Positions 22,861 through 33,728 of a stretch of 64,000 nt of DNA are shown one piece after another. Both the position numbers and the translations under genes were made by a program. The DNA is from Ulva prolifera (taxonomy: Eukaryota; Chlorophyta; Ulvophyceae; Ulvales; Ulvaceae), in NCBI GenBank assembly GCA_023078555.1, contig CM041196.1, forward strand, positions 11,364,985-11,428,984. The letters are read 5' to 3'. Under the pieces are notes generated by a model. It had not been told where the DNA came from, searched no databases, and was given only the letters and a program-made list of their open reading frames with translations. Numbering within the stretch: position 1 is the first letter of the stretch; every line of letters starts with the position of its first letter.

Positions 22861-22944
22861 ACATTGACAACTCCGAATTAACAAGACCACACACGCCGAA
22901 AGCACCTGGACACCGCCCTCAGACAGACACCGTACGCAACTCAC
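22861..22944 (-). mobile_element. SINE 3' fragment, copy S2
   Basis: Minus-oriented fragment. On the plus strand it reads ATTGACAACTCCGAATTAAC and ends CCGTACGCAACTCAC, matching the reverse complement of the S1 body. Both ends of the full element are missing. It lies at the boundary where blocks A and B cease to be homologous. Confidence 0.65.
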
Positions 22945-22977
22945 GTCTGTGGTTGTGGGCTGCAGTTGATGGTTATG

Positions 22978-23136
22978 GTGGTGAACAGAGGCCGCACGTG
23001 TGGCGCTGTAAGAGTGGCCACTGGCCAGTAAAGCTGCGGATGTTTGTCATCTGGCATGTGGTGAACAGAGGCCGCACATGCCGGGTGACAAGCAACCGCA
23101 GCTTTACTGGCCAGTCTTACAGCGCCACACGTGGCC
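22978..23136. repeat. Foldback element, about 45-bp inverted arms
   Basis: Arms at 22990-23039 and 23096-23136 are inverted complements over more than 40 bp (left GCCGCACGTGTGGCGCTGTA..., right ...TACAGCGCCACACGTGGC). A 20-bp direct repeat, GTGGTGAACAGAGGCCGCAC (22978-22997), recurs with one change at 23058-23077 inside the loop. The structure would form a strong hairpin. It lies between duplicated blocks A and B. Confidence 0.8.
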
Positions 23137-23918
23137 TGCAACTCACACAAATGCATGGGCTGCTGACGCTGCTCAGAGTTGTGCACATCTGATGCGTGCT
23201 GCTGACGGTGCATGATGGACAGTTTCTCAAAACTGACGAGATGGGACATAGAGAAATCGAGTCAAAGCCGAAGTGAAACAGGGAAATTGGATCTTTGACC
23301 ACGTCAAGCTGGGCCTGGCCTTTCACACTGCAACAGGACAAGATAACGAAGAATCTCAATGATGGCCACAGCTGCAGCAGGTGGCGACACACGGACATTC
23401 GAAAGGAAATCTGACGGATTACAATTTCTACACATGTCACCCCATATGCATGTTGCAGGGTCAACAAGAAGACCTCATAGCTCCTCAATACAGTAGAGAA
23501 AAAAATATATGATCATCAACGAAAAGCGGGCGGCCACTCACGAACTGGGTTCATCAGCGCGTTATCTGGCGTTTGTCTCACGAGCAAGCAACACTCTCCT
23601 CTCAGGGGCAAGGACTCGGCCGGGCACACTCTGCCTGTACCCACGCCAGGTTATCTGAGCTCTGCACATCTCCCAATGAAGCCGACATAGAGCCTACTCG
23701 CTATTGCCCCCTTGCACATCGCGCCTGCATGGTGTAGGGCGACCAAACAGTACACACAAAAGGTGACGTTGCCAAGCGCACGATACTCAGCCACAGCGTC
23801 TACATCATACAGCCACCGGCAATCCGGAGCGATTGCTGCTTGCTGTTGCAGAACATGTGAGTACACACGACCCACCTCCACCACCGGCAGGTTGCCAGGG
23901 TGACGCGCGTGTGGTAGC

Positions 23919-26193
23919 TCAGTCAACGTTCATGCATGCATCGTCGATGCACTGTCGCCCGGCCGCACACACGCGGGGCACGCACGTCCCACCCGAGCAG
24001 ACCTCGCACGTGGGGCACACACCCCCGCTGCACTCACCATTGACGCAGACCGAAAACCCACACTCCGCGAGCGGGTCGGGGATCGTGGGGGGGGAGGGCA
24101 GACGCGGGGCGGAGGGCGCCGGAGGCGGCACGGTGGGCGGGGGTGTCTCCGGCGGCACAGCCGAGGCTGCCGTGCAGACATCGTCAACACACACCGTGCC
24201 CGCGGCGCACACCCTTGGCACGCAAGTGCCGCCGGAGCAGACTTGGCAGGTCGGGCATGCGCCCCCGTAGCAGACGCCGTTGCGGCAAATCTCGAAGACA
24301 CAGGTGGATTGGGTGTTGCTTGTAGGAACGACATCGGCGGAACGTGTGGCGGGGAGGCCACAGGTGCCAGCGCTGCAGGTCTCGCCGGCGGGGCAGGCCC
24401 TGGGGACACCGCTGCAGGCTCCGGTGAAGGGGTCGCAGGTGTCGTTGTCGGTGCACGCGTCGCCGTCATCACAGTTCCCGGGGGTGATGTCGACCTGCAC
24501 AATGCGTGTTTTGCACCGACTGAAGGTTGCCCTGGATCCCCCACCCACGCGGGTTAATTGCAGGTGCAGCTGCCGCAGTCTTTGGAAAAGTATTCACAGC
24601 ACGGCAGTGTTGGGTCGCTTTGCAGCATTTCTACGGTTGCCACCCAGAAACAATTGTTTCTGCAAGACCGGAATATTTGGAGTTGTTACAAATGATCGGG
24701 CCCGACGACCCAACACTGCAGCACGGAGTGGCAGAACGGCCTCCTAGTGACGTCGGCAATGCCCGCAAGCGCATTCAGCTGTTGTTGCAGAGCTACACAC
24801 GCGTTCCATACACGTCCATGTTGACTGGGTGCCGTTCAGCTGCTGAACCACTGTTCAAAGCACAGCACATCATGTATCCGGCGAGATATGCAGCAGCAGA
24901 ACTGGATCGATGGCAGCCTAGGCCTACTCATCCCTGGGATGTGCTGAAATAAAATCCACACACTGCTCAAGCTGACAGCATCAGACAGCCTCAGACACAC
25001 GAGGTGCATGCATGCTGAGAACGCCCATGCCGGCATACGCATGCGACGATTGCATGGGCGGCAGGCACATCTGCCGCGGCTGTGAGCAACACACTGCTTT
25101 CCGACACACTCTGTCGCCTGCAGCGATGCACAGCAGCAGGCGGCCACACGCATGCCACACATGCGAGATCGCACACACCTTGCACGCCTTGTCCGTCTCA
25201 CTGCAGGTGGCGCGGCCGCACTGCGCGTCGATGGCCCCGAAGGGAGTGTCGCTGCAGTCCACGGCCGTGCCGCTGGCGCACACGGCGTCCTCATTGCAGG
25301 TCTCGGCGCCGTTGCAGAAGGAGGAGTCGGGGCACGCCTTGCCCGTGTCTGGCTTAGCCTGCACACAGCCACACTCAGCAAACGGCTGCAGGCCTCTGGT
25401 ATGGCGGCCTGGGCGTCATAGAGTGCAGATCTGCTCTAGAGTTTGCCAGTCAGAAGTGGACGGCGCGTGACGTCACGACAGGCGATGCTTCAAGTTGTTG
25501 AGGTGTGCCGCCCAACTTGTTCACCCACGGGTGTCTCAGACACAGTGCAGCATGCCTCTGACCTCTCAAGGCACCCGCATTGTGCTACCAGAATGAAGTC
25601 GGCGAGGCGTGCAGGGCACCGACAGTGCGGGACTCAAATTTGCTGTGTGGCACAGCACTGAGTGGGCGCGGGCATCAAAGCATGCACGCAAGTCAACACA
25701 GCAGCTATGGCTATCCACATCTGGTCTCTAACTACAGTACAGACAAGCACCATTTGATTTCTACAAAGAGTCACATGCGCAGAGAGTGTGCTGGAGGGTG
25801 GGCTGCTAGCAGAAGCAAACAACTGTACTCGTGGCAATTCAGTGATATGACCGCTATACCATTGAACTGCCACAGAAAACTGTCGTACGAATGCAATGTG
25901 GAATCACAGGCAGATACGTTGACACAATGACTTTCACTGCATGCAGCTGCTACCAGCAGGAGTCTCAGGGCGCACCCAGCCGTCCACACACTTCTCGCAG
26001 ATGCGCAGAGACTCGCACTCGGCAGCAGCCGACGGCGGCGAGCCCCGATTGAAGGTCCTCGTGATCGTCGCGGAGCTCGAGTCGATCGGCGACGTCACGC
26101 CGTTGATCGTGACCGTGCCCGCGGACTCTGTTGTGACTGTGCCGGCGGCCGAGGAGGAGCTGGACGACCTCACGATGGGCGCGGCCGCATCAC
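23919..26193 (-). CDS. Cys-rich modular protein CR2 (3 exons seen, 5' end unknown)
   Basis: Paralogue of CR1 with the same exon pattern: 26193-25976, 25358-25179 and 24494-23919 on minus, with a TGA stop at the end. Exon 1 is Ser-rich, then CESLRICEKCVDGW. Exon 2 is AKPDTGKACPDSSFCNGAET and continues to DKACK, 180 bp as in CR1. The last exon starts VDITPGNCDDGDACTDNDTC, then AGETCSAGTC. It has two GACPTCQVCSGGTCVPRVC-type units joined by a Pro-rich linker with PPTIPDPLAECG. The intron 24495-25178 holds MITE M6. Probable secreted Cys-rich protein; binding partner unknown. Confidence 0.75.
24597..24726 (+). mobile_element. hAT-type MITE, copy M6, with perfect 8-bp TSD
   Basis: The element spans 24605-24718 (114 bp). 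It starts CAGTGTTGGGTCGC and ends CGACGACCCAACACTG. The direct 8-bp flanks CAGCACGG at 24597-24604 and 24719-24726 are identical. This is the best preserved copy and defines the family. It sits in the last intron of CR2, oriented opposite to that gene. Confidence 0.92.
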
Positions 26194-26199
26194 CTACAC

Positions 26200-28300
26200 A
26201 TCGCCTCCTGCTCAGAATCATGACTCTGCTGGGCGCCACGTACAGGCCGCGGCGCAGGCTAGCGTACTCACATGCCGGAGGCACCACGGAAACACCAGGT
26301 GTACGTTGCTTTACGAGAGGATGGCGTAAGACTCAGTGCAGCAGCTGTAGTGATCACTGCCACTCTCGGACAGAATCAGCTGCCTGCAGCGGTGCATGGA
26401 TGGCAACACAGCTGCTCCTGACCGGCGCCGCAGTAGCCCAATGCAATGGAATCACAGCTGAGCGATGTGCTGCACAGGCGTCTAGATGGACAGTTGCGGT
26501 TCCGGGCAGACTCCGGTGTTGAGTGACCTTCATTCGCGACTTGAGAGTGGACTAGGGTGGATCCTGTGCATGCATGATGCACCTGTGGCCACGGGGCATG
26601 ACAGGGAAACATCGGGCGGTCCTTCAGGCCGTTCGGTGGATGCAGGCGTGCACGCATGCACATGCACTGATGAGATGTGTACGAGACAATATCTGAACTG
26701 CCCCGGGAGCAGCAGGCGGCAATGCAGGCGGCACTTGGTACAGACGAATGACCAGCACACAGTCAACCGTGGCTAGTAGCGCATCCTCCGCAGTGCGGTC
26801 CCAGCTAGGTTCGGATAGTGGCTGCAGGGTGTGGACTCCGCCGTGGAGGGGGTGAACGATCCACACCTGCAGTCCACAGCGACGCCGCGAGGGCGATGTG
26901 AGAAAGGGCGCGCAGCGCCATCTTTCAGCCAACTATCACCTGCACATCAGCACACGTTGCTGCAATGATCACGATTGCTGTCGGAGTCTACAATTGGATG
27001 CTGCGGAATCGTATCAGCTTTGCTGTTGTAGTACAGCTGATTGTGACGACGACTCAGCAGGTAGCAGCAGTCAGGAAGGGGAGGGCACAGTAGCTATTTC
27101 TTGGCATGACTGTCTGCGCTGGAAGAAACGAGGCAGGCACAAGGCATATCACTTCAATGCTGGCCAGAGAGACAGGCAGATGAACATCCAGATGGGAGTC
27201 GCTACAGCCACACCCAACAGTTCTGCAACCAGCCATGCTGTGGTAGCATGGAATGATCATGATGCGCATTGGTGAGTACTAATGTATGCAGTGATGCATG
27301 CATGCTTCTGAGGTACATGTGAAACTGTGACAGGCCCAACTTCGAAATGTACAATCAGATTGCAGGCTGAACATCATTCAGATCGCGCGTTTCGAAGCCA
27401 AGCCGAACCTAGCACGTCCCTTCGAACTTCTCAAGAGGCATTGCCACTGCAGCGCGCTGAAGCGCCGAATCGAACGTGATGTCAGGCTTATCTCATAGGC
27501 CATGTGAAATCCGCTGCGCTGATCGCGACTTCGGCCGATCGACGTCGACGCCTCTGGACCAAGAGGGCAGAGTTCGACGCCCAGCAGCAAATTGCGCAGT
27601 GTTGCATGCATGCATATGAGTCCGATCGTTTCGTTCTCAAGATACTGGCAGATCGTAAGCGATGCCCAGTGGCATCTTACAAAAGAGTGGTTACAAAAGA
27701 GTGAACGGGAGAAAACAAACACTGAAACCGAATCTCATCCGAAATGGCTATTGCTACTCCACGTATACGTGGCGTGCACGGTCGGAACTACGAAAAAGCC
27801 GGCACCAGTGGTACTGCAGGGCGGTGGGCACATGCGCGCCATGTCGACACCGAAACGTCGCACTATCCGAGGCAGTGCAGGTCAGCGTTCCCGCAGGCAG
27901 TTTCTCCGTGACAATCTGTAGCGCAACAACCGCGCACAACCATCTCGACAGGCTGCGATCGTGTGTGAACGTTGCACAAGAGTCCACGGGTGCAGACAGG
28001 CCCAGCACAAGCTGCCAGTGCAGTGCAAGCTGCCATATGAATGCCGAGACCTGCCAATCGCCTCACACTGGCACCCGTTTGCACGTCTTCACTTCCCGCG
28101 TGACAACACACTCGGCTGCAGTCCGAAACGGGGTCACCTCGACCGCCAGCGCACTGCGTCACTGGTGGCATGAATATATCGTCATCGACCGCACCGTGCC
28201 GCCCCGCACGAGAGCGTCGACGCTGCCGCTCATTTGGCACCGCAGCTAGAACAACATGCACAGCCAGCACGTGCTGCAGATGATAACGGGAAGGCTCACC
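26200..28300. other. Unassigned part of block B
   Basis: No supported gene apart from the relic exon at about 27371-27496 (NIIQIARFEAKPNLARPFEL), which matches 13.2 kb of block A. A retroelement-like family D copy lies at about 27677-27755. The part near 27880-28240 aligns with 13560-14160 of block A without a clear common frame. A CATGCATG cluster lies at 27294-27304. Confidence 0.4.
27677..27755 (+). repeat. Repeat family D, copy D1
   Basis: Plus copy of a short family that reads TTACAAAAGAGTGAACGGGA, then ACAAACACTGAAACCGAATC, then TCATCCGAAA. Its first bases, TTACAAAAGAGTG, are doubled (27678 and 27691). Other copies are at 34096-34226, 43771-43854 and about 55715-55805. Target duplications of 13-14 bp at two other copies show that it moves as a unit. 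Confidence 0.65.
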
Positions 28301-28309
28301 TACTGTTAG

Positions 28310-28367
28310 GTCGATGTGCTGAAGGCTGGGCTGATGGGCTTGGGCGTCAAACAGATTGGCAATCTAG
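28310..28367 (+). CDS. Small candidate exon conserved between blocks (B copy)
   Basis: A 58-bp segment between acceptor TACTGTTAG and donor CTAG|GTGAGG. It reads VDVLKAGLMGLGVKQIGNLG. It matches the block A exon 14224-14286 in peptide and splice signals. Parent gene unknown. Confidence 0.3.
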
Positions 28368-29104
28368 GTGAGGCGCAAGCCGCTGTGTTGCTTGTCGACG
28401 GTACCGGTGGCGGAATCTGCTGTACAACTCGAGGTGGACAAACACGCACATACACAGCTGAGCACTGCTGGGGGGATGTCGCGTCTACTGAAGCACTGTG
28501 TGTATCTAGAATGAGCGCATATATACACGTGCCTCCACGCACGAGTGAGCATGCGTGCACGAACAAACTGATCATGAGATCCCGTGTGCGTAGGACGACG
28601 ACACGAGAGGCCCCGGTAGCCATGGTATTCAATTTTTTGCCGGTTACCGCGAGATCTCAAGCCCCGAGAGTAGCACGTTAACGTTCAAATGCTGCAGGCG
28701 AGAGCACGTCGACGAGTGATCACGAGTGGGTCTACAGCAATGCGATACACGAGTGTGGCACCCAGCATGCACTGATCATCACCACTCATTTGTTAAGAAA
28801 CACCGCCAGCGCCTGTAGACCGAACGCTGGGTTCTGAATGCGCGTCGAACGCATGGGTTGCGGCCAGCCTGGAAGCACCGTTGCCATTTGTCAATGCGTC
28901 GTTGGGTCGACCAGCACGCGGCCGCTGCGGCGTTTGTGTGTACACATGGTTGCGCGGCTGCTAACACCCACACCACCGCTGAGCAGCATGCTGTGGCAGT
29001 GTGAAATCTTCCAGGAAGATGTAGGCGAAAGTCATGGCTAACCTGGCATTATGCTGTGCCAGAGCAAAGTTTCAAGAAACAGCTGAAAGTACTGCCATTG
29101 CATC

Positions 29105-29536
29105 ATGCCGCCATGCACCCAGGCCCCTCACAGGAAGCCTCAGCAGCGCACCAGGCATGCATGCGGCCAGCATCCGGCCCCGAGCCGAGCTCAAAGGCAT
29201 CTCTGGCAGTTCGCCATCTGCCACCGACATGAGCTCAGAGAGGTGGCCACACCTGCGCTGACGGCGTCCTGGTCCTCCTCCACCAGGCTGTACCTTGTTG
29301 CTCATACCAATTGCGTCATTTACATCATCCCGGTCTTCGGAAGGGCGCTCTGGCACGCCATGGCGGTCCTCCGGCACAGGAGCGACACCAAGCACTGGTA
29401 TGGCATATATCATCACTTCGTGCAAGAGGCAGGGGGCAGCCCGGCGTCGGTGCGGAGCAAGGTGCGCGGGTCAATGGCGCCGCCCGTGGCCACACCCTGC
29501 GCATCGGTGCCCCCGCCCATGCTCTGTGCACGCTAA
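29105..29536 (+). CDS. Possible exon or relic, block B
   Basis: Of three overlapping open plus frames here, the one reading TNCVIYIIPVFGRALWHAMA, then RHRSDTKHWYGIYHHFVQEA, is the most protein-like. Part of it aligns in frame with block A (GLGEGMAAMNEHSSDTQSV at about 19070-19130). In block A the frame runs into the minisatellite. Domain and gene borders are unknown and the call is weak. Confidence 0.25.
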   Translation: MPPCTQAPHRKPQQRTRHACGQHPAPSRAQRHLWQFAICHRHELREVATPALTASWSSSTRLYLVAHTNCVIYIIPVFGRALWHAMAVLRHRSDTKHWYGIYHHFVQEAGGSPASVRSKVRGSMAPPVATPCASVPPPMLCAR

Positions 29537-30219
29537 CGCAGACCGAGGAGCGCTTCACATCGGCCTCAGACTGCTGATCTGCACCTATACTTTGACGCTC
29601 AGTTTTAAATCCGTGACCTGCGCCGAAAAAACTGTAGCGCCGAAAAATGAACATCTGGCGATGCAATCCCTTGAGCACAACGCACGCCCGGAACGTCAGA
29701 AGCCCTGAAAATCAACTCACGCCCGCCGGTAACGAGACCGCATGCATGTAGGTCGCCCTAAGTCAGCCATGATCTGTCGGATGCCGGCGTGGCCATCACG
29801 TGGAGTGATATCATACATTGCGGCTACACAGTGGGCTCCTGACATCTCGAAGGCGGTGAGGCGTTGAGCAGGTGACCCAGTGTGCGATGGAAATCGGCAT
29901 GCGATGACAGCACAGAGCCGGCACGTGTGCCACCGTATCGCTAGATCAGGACCACGGTTCGGGTTTCAATGTTTGGATTCAATTTCATTCAGGGCAGGTG
30001 CAGGTGCAGTAGTCTCTCGGTGATGTGAATTGGACGGACTGGCCAGGTGCCACACAAATACGCGATACGTCGGATCGGGTGTGGTGATGATGTGCTGGAG
30101 TCTGAGGAGGGGAGGAGGAGCATGTGCTGCACAGAGATGATGTTCCAAGAACAAACATGAGGGGAATGGCATCTGCACTGCGCAAATGCTAATCCCGTCA
30201 TGTTTTTTCTTCAAAGAGC

Positions 30220-30670
30220 ATGGAATTGTCTTGGCCGCAGGACTCCCTCAGAGCTCCTGTTGAGGCATTTGCACATGAAGACATAATGGTTTGGCTTCAG
30301 GAGCTTGCGCCGGATTTATGCAAAGGTCTGTGCGAGCGAGTACGCGATGAACCAGCCATTAAGGCAGCCACTAAGTCAGTGATACAGGCAGTGCAGCATG
30401 GCATGGCACAGACAAGAGATCGAGCAGTGGATGAAGGAGCAACCGAGGCCAAGTAGTGAGCAGTCAAGCCTTCTTCGGAGCAGGCGGTAAATCAGACGGT
30501 GCGATGAGCTATAGCGTCGGAAATGGATCAAGCAGCAAAGGAAATAGTGGCAGATGCAATGGAGTGGCCAGTCAAGCCTGCTGCGCAGGTAGAGGAAAGG
30601 CAGCGAGGCATAGCACAGTCACCGGATCGGGCGATTGATGGTGCAAGACTGCAGAATATTCGGGATATGC
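30220..30670 (+). pseudogene. Helical-repeat protein relic (block B)
   Basis: It opens with ATG and runs 78 codons (SWPQDSLRAPVEAFAHED, then SVIQAVQHGMAQTRDRAVDE). It then meets TAG TGA and continues in the same frame with AVKPSSEQAVNQTV, a TGA, and ASEMDQAAKEIVADAMEWPV. The residues are helix-forming and loosely repetitive, as in block A at 19919-20506. The clustered in-frame stops argue for a decayed gene, unless they are spliced out. Confidence 0.45.
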
Positions 30671-31556
30671 ACACCTGAATGTGTATAGCCCAGTCTGTCG
30701 TCGGCACGCGTAGCCCAGCGTAAATGGGAACAGAGTCTCGAGTTTGGGGCTCCGACCCGCGCTTTTGCCATGTACTCCGCCTCCAGGCTATCCTGACTAC
30801 GTCGAAACTCTTTTGTGTGAGACCCATTCGGTACTGCTCCCAGCATGCACACCAGCGCAACCAGCTCCTATAGTATAACAGCGAGCCAATGTTCGTCGGA
30901 AGTCGACGGAAGGTCAAGGAATGCCTATCGGGCACGATCATGCAGCACACTGTCTGCAGCAGCGTTGACGCTGGTATAGGTCATTAACAAATGTCTGTTG
31001 CCGGGCCAGGAACGTTGGAGCCGGGCCGGATGGTGGTGCCACAGCGCCCAAGAGTCAACGTGCTTGTAGCCATGGCTGTGCCCCTCCGTGCGAAAGGCAT
31101 GCAGATGCATAGTCAACGCGGAACGCCTACATGTGCTTACAAAAGTTCAATATGTTCTTGGTTCATGTTTGACCCTACTGTAGCCGTCGGCAAGAAGTCA
31201 CTCACAACTCCAACCTGGCGTGATCCTGGTCCGCCAGGCTTTCCAACACATACACAACTGACAGCGCGAGCGAACCGAGAAGAACAGTATGCGCACAATC
31301 ACGTCCAGGATAAGAAAGCGCATGCGTGAGGCAGTATCACTCCGCCACGAGCTCTGGACGCGTGTACACGTCCAGCGGCGCTTCCCTTTCAGCCGCAGTG
31401 ATGCGGACATCCCTCAAGTGAGATGCCAATGTGCCAGTGAATTACTTTCAGCTGGACATCATGTCTCAGCATCTGATGCTTGTGTATGCTGTCGGCTGAA
31501 GCAGCCTTCCTGAGTCGCACGCACAGGTGCAAAGCCGAATGCGCTACACGTCAGCG

Positions 31557-32275
31557 ATGAGCAGGTCTGCATCGGAACTGGAGATAGAAGTTCTTATACA
31601 GCCGCAGAACACCGACCTTGAAGCAGTGAGACACACTCTTTTTGTTGTCAAGGGACCACATCTTCTGGACATGTACAAATTCTAGGACAAGTGGGCCATA
31701 AGCATAGAGCAGCTGGCGTTCAGGTCAGATACAAAGCACCACTATCTCGAACATCTTTCCAAACTCACAGAGTTGAAAACCTCACAAATGCGCTCAGCAC
31801 TGCCTGACCAAGCACCAGCAGGTCCTGTAATGCAGCGGGTGTCACACCGCGAAACAAAACAGAGACCACAGCCCAACACTGTATAACGGTGACCAAGGTA
31901 TGTCAGTCGCACCACAGCGCCGCCTTTGATGCCCTGGGCAGTCGGTCAATGTCCCGCCAGCTGCAGCCTATAGCACTGATCCGATGCGAGCTGTGGACGC
32001 ATACACAGATCACATGAGCTCGGGCCATTGCATAGCAGAAGAACAGGGCAAATTGCACAGTGCTACAGTACCATGCAAGGCTATGTATGTAAGGCCTTGT
32101 CGTGCTGGGCCAGCATGCCCCGCGCTGCCGTCCTCTGACATAGCAGCAGCCCTCTGGCGCAGCAGCGGAACACTCGAGGTCCTATGCAAGCAGCTGTGCA
32201 TGAGTGTAACAAGGACAAAGGCAGCAAGGCGGGCAGCACCGCGAAAGAAGCAAACAGACAGCTGTGCATGAGTGT
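31557..32275 (+). pseudogene. Decayed gene of block B, matches 21.7-22.6 kb
   Basis: From ATG at 31557 the frame reads MSRSASELEIEVLIQPQNTD, then LEAVRHTLFVVKGPHLLDMY, then a TAG near 31686. It continues in the same frame as DKWAISIEQLAFRSDTKHHY and LPDQAPAGPVMQ. A further piece at about 31979-32160 reads AEEQGKLHSATVPCKAMYV. The protein-level match with block A in the same frames shows it was coding. Function unknown. Confidence 0.5.
32191..32275 (+). mobile_element. Short retroposed insert with 17-bp TSD
   Basis: A 51-bp segment (32208-32258, starting AACAAGGACAAAGGCAGCAA) is flanked by identical 17-bp copies of CAGCTGTGCATGAGTGT (32191-32207 and 32259-32275). The same 50-bp sequence recurs near 57486-57536 within the GT-rich region. 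Block A has a diverged version with the same doubled flank (about 22673 and 22732), so this insertion predates the A/B duplication. Confidence 0.75.
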
Positions 32276-32539
32276 GCCAGGAACCGAGGCTGCATAGGAG
32301 GTCCTGTACCAGGCACCATGCACGCGCGTGAGTCCACAGGCTGCACAAGGAAACCACAGTAGGCACTACGGACCCGCACCTGGTCCGCCCACCTGCTGTC
32401 ATTTCGCATTTGATCACGCCACCAACAGACCAAAGTTGACGGCCAGAAACGAGGTTGAGAAAAGAGACAAACACAAGGAACTGAAAATAATTGACCGAAA
32501 GCAATGAAACATGTGCATCAGCATGATAAAGCAGTATAC

Positions 32540-32940
32540 TACGATATATCGGTGTTGGCAAGTAAACCTTTGCGTAGCCCGACCTTCTCACATCGCTTCA
32601 GCGAGATGTTGGCCGCGACCACATCGGTCGCGGCAGCGACCGCCGCTTTACCCGCTGACACTCCCCCCGGCCACCTCGACCCTCGTACGAGCCCCCGCAA
32701 CCCACAGCCCGTCCTCCTTTGCCTCCACTCGGCAGTCACGAAGGCCTACCACAGTAGGCACTACGGGTACCGCGCATGTTCCGCCCACACCCCAAGCATA
32801 CTCCTCGACACCCACCGCATTGCGGTCGCTTGCTGCGGCCGTCGCCGGGTCGTCCTGCCCCTGCCGCGATGCAATCGCCAGTCAACACGATCAATGCATC
32901 TATACACAGCGCGGCGTGAATGCAGTTGTTGTCAATGATG
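32540..32940 (-). pseudogene. Beta-helix gene relic BH3
   Basis: Minus-strand segment related to BH1 and BH2. It reads LIVLTGDCIAAGAG, then, downstream, LRDCRVEAKEDGLWVAGART and RVEVAGGSVS. The frame then shifts by one base and continues GKAAVAAATDVVAANISLKR. BH1 has the unbroken equivalent (LLNCRIVASKGDGLWVTGAD ... VATANDVAKANISL). The upstream half is missing or too diverged to see. It lies just beyond the right edge of block B. Confidence 0.6.
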
Positions 32941-33277
32941 TCCGCACGGCACTGAAAGCATGCTGCAGGACGACATGTGAAGGCCGAAATTGGCGGCCAT
33001 AGATTGGGCCGAGTCTGCGCACAGATTAGATGTCGGCCTCCGGCACCTGCGCATGCTCGCCAAAAACTCTCCCACGCCGCAGCGCTGCTGTACACGTGTA
33101 CCCCTCAGGCGATCCTGAAGGGTACTGCTGGGCTGCATGGCAGCTGCCATACTAGTGCACTGTACAATCTGAATGCAGTTGTTGTCAGTGCACTGTACAA
33201 TCTCCTAACTTTAAGCTCCTGTCTGCAAAACTGTGATGCTGCAGCAGGGCATGATGTCCCGACCCTGCCAGATTGGG

Positions 33278-33303
33278 ACGCGTCGCGTGGCCACGCGACG
33301 CGT
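33278..33303. repeat. Perfect 26-bp palindrome
   Basis: ACGCGTCGCGTGG is followed directly by its exact reverse complement, with no spacer. It would extrude as a cruciform or bind a dimeric protein. No gene start is evident next to it, so a regulatory role is only a possibility. Confidence 0.75.
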
Positions 33304-33728
33304 GGCCCAGCTGCTAGCATGCGCAGTGCCGGCACCGTGGCAAGTTGCTGTTGGTGTGGCTGCGGACTAATGCTTGAAGAACACCCTAGAGCTGGTGATG
33401 TGTATGTACTACCTCTAGTACACCCTTTCAATCTTCTGGAACGGTCCTTCAGGGCAGATACCATCGCCTAAAGATACTATTAGTATCTCCAAGTAGATAG
33501 TATCTCCAAGTAGATTGTCATGCGCGATCTGCATTGCACTGAGGCGCCGGGGTCCAGCTTACCTCAACAGCCCCTCCATGAAAAGTGGAACAGTTTGTGT
33601 GAAGGCATTCACGCTTGCAACCGATCTGTGTTTCTGCTGTGGGTCAGGTGTCTTGACCTGAGCCGGGCCTGGCCTGATTTACCGGATCGATATCGTTTGC
33701 GCTGCACACTTTCCAACCGGACGCCATC

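Larger units (their letters stand above)
23200..32370. repeat. Segmental duplication, copy B
   Basis: Second copy of the block described for 7.7-22.85 kb, in the same orientation and landmark order but only about 9.1 kb long. Homology fades at the left around 23.2 kb and at the right near 32.37 kb, just before a short local repeat (ACCACAGTAGGCACTACGG at about 32352 and again at about 32749). Confidence 0.8.

Noticed and set aside
33105-33464. 119-codon minus ORF as a possible upstream part of BH3
   Set aside because: It contains none of the BH repeat motifs and runs across the 26-bp palindrome; no alignment with BH1 or BH2.
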